From a virus, in the IMG/VR virus record IMGVR_UViG_3300009285_002661, positions 1-57,916 of that record: DNA of 57,916 nt. One strand, given 5' to 3'. The notes beneath the pieces are model-generated. The model had not been told where the DNA came from, ran no database searches, and worked only from the letters and a program-made list of their open reading frames with translations. Shown in pieces: positions 55,095 to 57,916 of the stretch. Position 1 is the first letter of the stretch; every line of letters begins with the position of its first letter. The translations under genes were made by a program, and so were the position numbers.

Positions 55095-55620
55095 CGATAT
55101 TGCCTCATCCGGGTCTGAAGCGCGTACGCGTGAGCGAGCCCGTTATTTCACAGGGCGACCGTGCAAAAGAGGCCACATTTCAGAGCGGTATAGTTTTGGC
55201 GGGTGCGTTGAATGCGACAACGAGCGTAAGCGAGCGTGGATTGGCCAAAACCGCAAACTTTTTAATAAAAGAATGCGCATAAATCACAGCGAAAGACGTT
55301 TGCGAAATCCTCTTAAGCAACTGTACGTCGGTGCTCGCCGACGCGCTCATGACAATGGGATAGAATTCTCAATACAAGAATCGGACCTTTCTTTGCCAGA
55401 GAGATGCCCCTGTTGTGGCAAAAGAATCGTTATAACCACGAAGCGTTGGAGCCCAGACACCGCATCTCTTGATCGGGTTGACAGTTCAAAAGGGTATATA
55501 CCCGGAAACGTCGCGGTCATTTGTTGGCATTACAACATGCTCAAGAAAGACGGGACCGCTGCGGAGCATCGAACGATAGCCGCATATATAGATGCGTTTT
55601 TATCGGGCCAATCCACCTGA
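55078..55620 (+). CDS. HNH/endonuclease VII-like homing endonuclease
   Basis: 180 residues. CKRGHISERYSFGGCVECDN and RCPCCGKRIVI provide metal-binding Cys. SLDRVDSSKGYIPGNVAVIC with the final CWHYNMLKKDGTAAE is the His-Me/HNH core. Inserted between tail tubular B and the GNAT-like gene. Confidence 0.75.
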   Translation: MSTIHSDIASSGSEARTRERARYFTGRPCKRGHISERYSFGGCVECDNERKRAWIGQNRKLFNKRMRINHSERRLRNPLKQLYVGARRRAHDNGIEFSIQESDLSLPERCPCCGKRIVITTKRWSPDTASLDRVDSSKGYIPGNVAVICWHYNMLKKDGTAAEHRTIAAYIDAFLSGQST

Positions 55621-55976
55621 TGGGGATAACCTTCGTCCCCGCAACCCGTAAAGACATAGAAGTTTTCTACGGCCCGAATTGCAAATGGACATTCCGTGCC
55701 TTTGCGGCCCGGTTGGGGGATGAGACTTTAGGCGTAGGCGGGATTTACTACGAAGGCCCGCACATCATCGCCTTTTCGAGCTTCAAGCCTGAAATGGACA
55801 ACTACCCTGTGGCCAAGGTCCGGGGAATAAAAAAGATCATGAGCATCATCGGGGATCGCGAAGTGTACGCGATTGCCAGCGAGCAATATCCTGGCTCGCA
55901 CGAACTCCTCAAGCGGCTTGGCTTCGAGCACATCGGAGGGCGGCTATTCAGATGGCAGCAGCAGCACCATACCTGA
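55620..55976 (+). CDS. GNAT-like internal virion-region protein
   Basis: 118 residues. ITFVPATRKDIEVFYGPNCK, LGVGGIYYEGPHIIAFSSFK, and a GNAT-type end (HELLKRLGFEHIGGRLFRW). In T7-like phages an acetyltransferase-fold protein sits here (gp13 position). Activity unknown. Confidence 0.6.
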   Translation: MGITFVPATRKDIEVFYGPNCKWTFRAFAARLGDETLGVGGIYYEGPHIIAFSSFKPEMDNYPVAKVRGIKKIMSIIGDREVYAIASEQYPGSHELLKRLGFEHIGGRLFRWQQQHHT

Positions 55977-56542
55977 TGATCGGGGGCACGGCCCTGTCCG
56001 CCTACAACCAGTACGGCGCGGGCAAGGCGGCTGCGGCCGAAGGCAAGGCGATCCAATCGGCCAAGGAATTCGAAGCCCAGCAGATGCTCGTGAATGCGGG
56101 GCAGGCGCGGGCCACGTCACAACGCAAAGCCTTGGCTCAGCAGAAACAAACGAAGCTTGTCCAGTCCGCCCTTCAAGCCAGAGCCGCAGCGTCCGGCGGG
56201 GGCGCGCTCGATCCGACCGTCATGGATTTGGCGGGCGATATCGCGGCGGAAGGGGATTACCGGAGGCGTGTGGCGTTGTACGAGGGCGACGATGCCTCGC
56301 GCACGCTCAACGCCGGGGCCGGGATGCGGCGATGGGAAGGCGAGCAGGCTGTGCGAGCGGGCAAGATCAAGCAGCGGTCGGCCAACATCGGCGCGGGAGC
56401 GACATTGCTTTCGGGTATCGGCATGGCGACGGCGTTCTCGAAATGGGGCGAGCCCGGCACTCTCAATCCGAAAGATTACTGGCAAGCCGACCTCGCTCCG
56501 GACTACGCCTTCTATGGGAAAAACGGGATAAGGCCGTATTGA
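55952..56542 (+). CDS. Internal virion protein (gp14-like)
   Basis: 196 residues, ATG 55952 within the previous gene. Ala/Gln-rich helical (FEAQQMLVNAGQARATSQRK), then ASGGGALDPTVMDLAGDIAA and YRRRVALYEGDDASR, a pattern characteristic of podoviral internal core/ejection proteins. Confidence 0.7.
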   Translation: MAAAAPYLMIGGTALSAYNQYGAGKAAAAEGKAIQSAKEFEAQQMLVNAGQARATSQRKALAQQKQTKLVQSALQARAAASGGGALDPTVMDLAGDIAAEGDYRRRVALYEGDDASRTLNAGAGMRRWEGEQAVRAGKIKQRSANIGAGATLLSGIGMATAFSKWGEPGTLNPKDYWQADLAPDYAFYGKNGIRPY

Positions 56543-56543
56543 A

Positions 56544-57878
56544 ATGGTGAAGCTCCCGAACGTGCAATCGCTTGGCGAAAGCCCGGTCCCTCAATCGAGG
56601 GCGCCGATCCTGTCGCCGTCCAATCCGGGCGTGGCGGAACGCGCGGCGCAACAGACGAGTCCTGCATTGGATCAGGCCATCGCCCAAACCATGTCGGTCA
56701 TCGACAAGCAGGCTTCCCTACAGGAGGGGGCCGACCGCCTCGCGCGACTTCGTGATTTTCGGGAGAAGGCGAACACGGAAACCAACCGCGTCCTGACCCA
56801 GGAGGACATCGCATCCCCGGAAGTCACGCGCGCCTACGGCATGTATATGAATCAGCTTGAGCAGGAAACGCTCAAGAGCCACGGGGGCCGTCCCGAAAGC
56901 ATGGCCAAGCTCGGCGAGCTTCTATTCTCGACCAAGGCCGGCCTTGTCGAGAACGTCTCCAAAAAGGGCGCAGAGGCCCTGTACAAGAAATCCGTCACTG
57001 CGCTTGGCGAGGAAGCCAATTTCGGGGCGCAAAGAATCTCGGCCAACCCGTACAGTTGGCGAAACGAGTGGGCTGATTTTTCCAAGATCGCCGATATGGC
57101 GCAACTTTCTCCGGAAGCGCGGCGCGAGCAGAAGAGCACGGCCTTGGCCTACTACGCCGAGCAAGCCGCCATCAGCATGATTCTCAAACGCGATACCGAC
57201 ACAGCGACCGATATCCTTGGTGATGAGGAAATCGCCCGCGCCATGCCGGAAGCGCGGCGCACGAGACTTTTGAAGGCCATCGACGCGGCGAACAAGCCAA
57301 TGGACCCGAAAGACCGATATATGGTTGCGGGCGACCGAGTGATTGATCTCGCCGCGCCGGGCGGTGCTCCAAAGGTCGTAATCAACGCGCCGCCGAAAGA
57401 CGACCGCACCGACATTCAAAAGGACGCTGACGACCTTGGATTGAAAGGCGCGGAGCGGGAGCAATTCATCCGCGATTACCGGAACAAGCCAGGCGTGTCG
57501 ATTGACATGAAAGGCGAGGGTTCTTTTACCAGCACTCTGGGCGATATTGACGCAAAAAAACTGGCGCAGCTCCGAGATAATGCTGAACTGGCCCACTCAA
57601 AGCTGGTCAACATCCGGGTCATTCAGGAATCAATTGAGGGAGGGACATTCAAGGTAGGCACATTGGGCGAGTACCGTTCCGTCCTTGCCAGGGCCGCAGA
57701 ATTTATCGGAGTCCCGGACAATATCAAAAAGGTAATCGGTGCCGCAGAAACTGCCGACGCCATTGATTCAGCCGCGAAAATGCTGGCCATCAATGAAGTC
57801 CCGAACAACCTGGTCACGCAGGGCCTTCAAGGTCTGCTGAAAACAGCGTTCGCACCAAAGAAGCGACCCGGCACCTAG
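56544..57878 (+). CDS. Internal virion protein (gp15-like), 3' end atypical
   Basis: 444 residues. Helical, with TSPALDQAIAQTMSVIDKQA and AQLRDNAELAHSKLVNIRVI, then GTLGEYRSVLARAAEFIGVP. Its place after the gp14-like gene fits gp15. The last ~25 residues (LQGLLKTAFAPKKRPGT) look unlike a natural family end. The following 38 bases, in another frame, join the frame of the gene at base 3. A truncation or a join artefact at the window edge is likely. Confidence 0.6.
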   Translation: MVKLPNVQSLGESPVPQSRAPILSPSNPGVAERAAQQTSPALDQAIAQTMSVIDKQASLQEGADRLARLRDFREKANTETNRVLTQEDIASPEVTRAYGMYMNQLEQETLKSHGGRPESMAKLGELLFSTKAGLVENVSKKGAEALYKKSVTALGEEANFGAQRISANPYSWRNEWADFSKIADMAQLSPEARREQKSTALAYYAEQAAISMILKRDTDTATDILGDEEIARAMPEARRTRLLKAIDAANKPMDPKDRYMVAGDRVIDLAAPGGAPKVVINAPPKDDRTDIQKDADDLGLKGAEREQFIRDYRNKPGVSIDMKGEGSFTSTLGDIDAKKLAQLRDNAELAHSKLVNIRVIQESIEGGTFKVGTLGEYRSVLARAAEFIGVPDNIKKVIGAAETADAIDSAAKMLAINEVPNNLVTQGLQGLLKTAFAPKKRPGT

Positions 57879-57916
57879 ACGTACCCTAGACAAACTGGCC
57901 GACCAGGCGGTAGGCT

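Overview
This window reads as most or all of the genome of a GC-rich, T7-like podovirus (or prophage derived from one) of a proteobacterium, probably an alphaproteobacterium. That host guess rests on base composition, codon use, and an IS1-like transposase of a type I associate with rhizobial genomes; it is tentative. The virion module is complete and in T7-like order. Small terminase (16.7 kb) and large terminase (38.1-40.6 kb) are followed by portal, scaffold, major capsid, tail tubular proteins A and B, a GNAT-like protein, internal virion proteins, the large internal virion protein at the left edge, and two tail-fibre cassettes (2.9-7.6 kb). I see no DNA polymerase, helicase, phage RNA polymerase, integrase or obvious endolysin. 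The virion genes at the right edge lead functionally into those at the left edge, so the sequence may be circularly permuted, but the gene at the joint is broken and this is not proven.

Layout. 0-8 kb: virion protein, fibre cassettes, small membrane/secreted proteins. 8.4-12.0 kb: an IS1-like element with 19-bp perfect terminal inverted repeats carrying a DNA methyltransferase-Mrr nuclease fusion; it truncates a metallophosphoesterase gene. 12-17 kb: small phage genes, two tRNAs (Ala, Arg), a NusG-like factor, small terminase. 17.3-33.8 kb: a long plus-strand operon with 4-base start/stop overlaps holding a nonulosonic (sialic/legionaminic-type) acid pathway: NeuC-like epimerase, NeuD-like acetyltransferase, radical SAM protein, PseA/WbpG-like amidotransferase, HisF-like ammonia partner, NeuA-like cytidylyltransferase, DegT aminotransferase, NeuB-like synthase, MptE/Maf-like protein and GT2 glycosyltransferase. 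It is interrupted by a mostly minus-strand island (18.8-22.0 kb) with a HigBA toxin-antitoxin pair, bracketed by duplicated neuC 3' ends. 33.9-37.2 kb: Ser/Thr-rich virion-like paralogs and a methyltransferase. 38-46 kb: terminase, portal and scaffold.

The most unusual region is 46.0-47.9 kb. Three minus-strand genes (XRE regulator, second DNA-binding-like protein, RAMP/Cas7-like protein) are separated and flanked by five arrays of a degenerate pentanucleotide, CGNNR on the plus strand. There are 104 units by hand count and every one has a purine at position 5. All arrays have the same polarity, start with CGTTG, and fill the intergenic space. A radical SAM gene follows. I know of no described system with this structure.

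Other notable points: a large-terminase intein whose HNH endonuclease is encoded in a different reading frame from the intein; seven HNH-type endonuclease genes; duplicated gene-end remnants bracketing inserted blocks; and two genes (tail tubular A, DegT aminotransferase) without a canonical start codon where one is expected. How the parts may work together: the sugar pathway would make a CMP-activated nonulosonate that the GT2 or MptE/Maf-like proteins could attach to phage virion proteins or to the host surface. This is inference from gene content.
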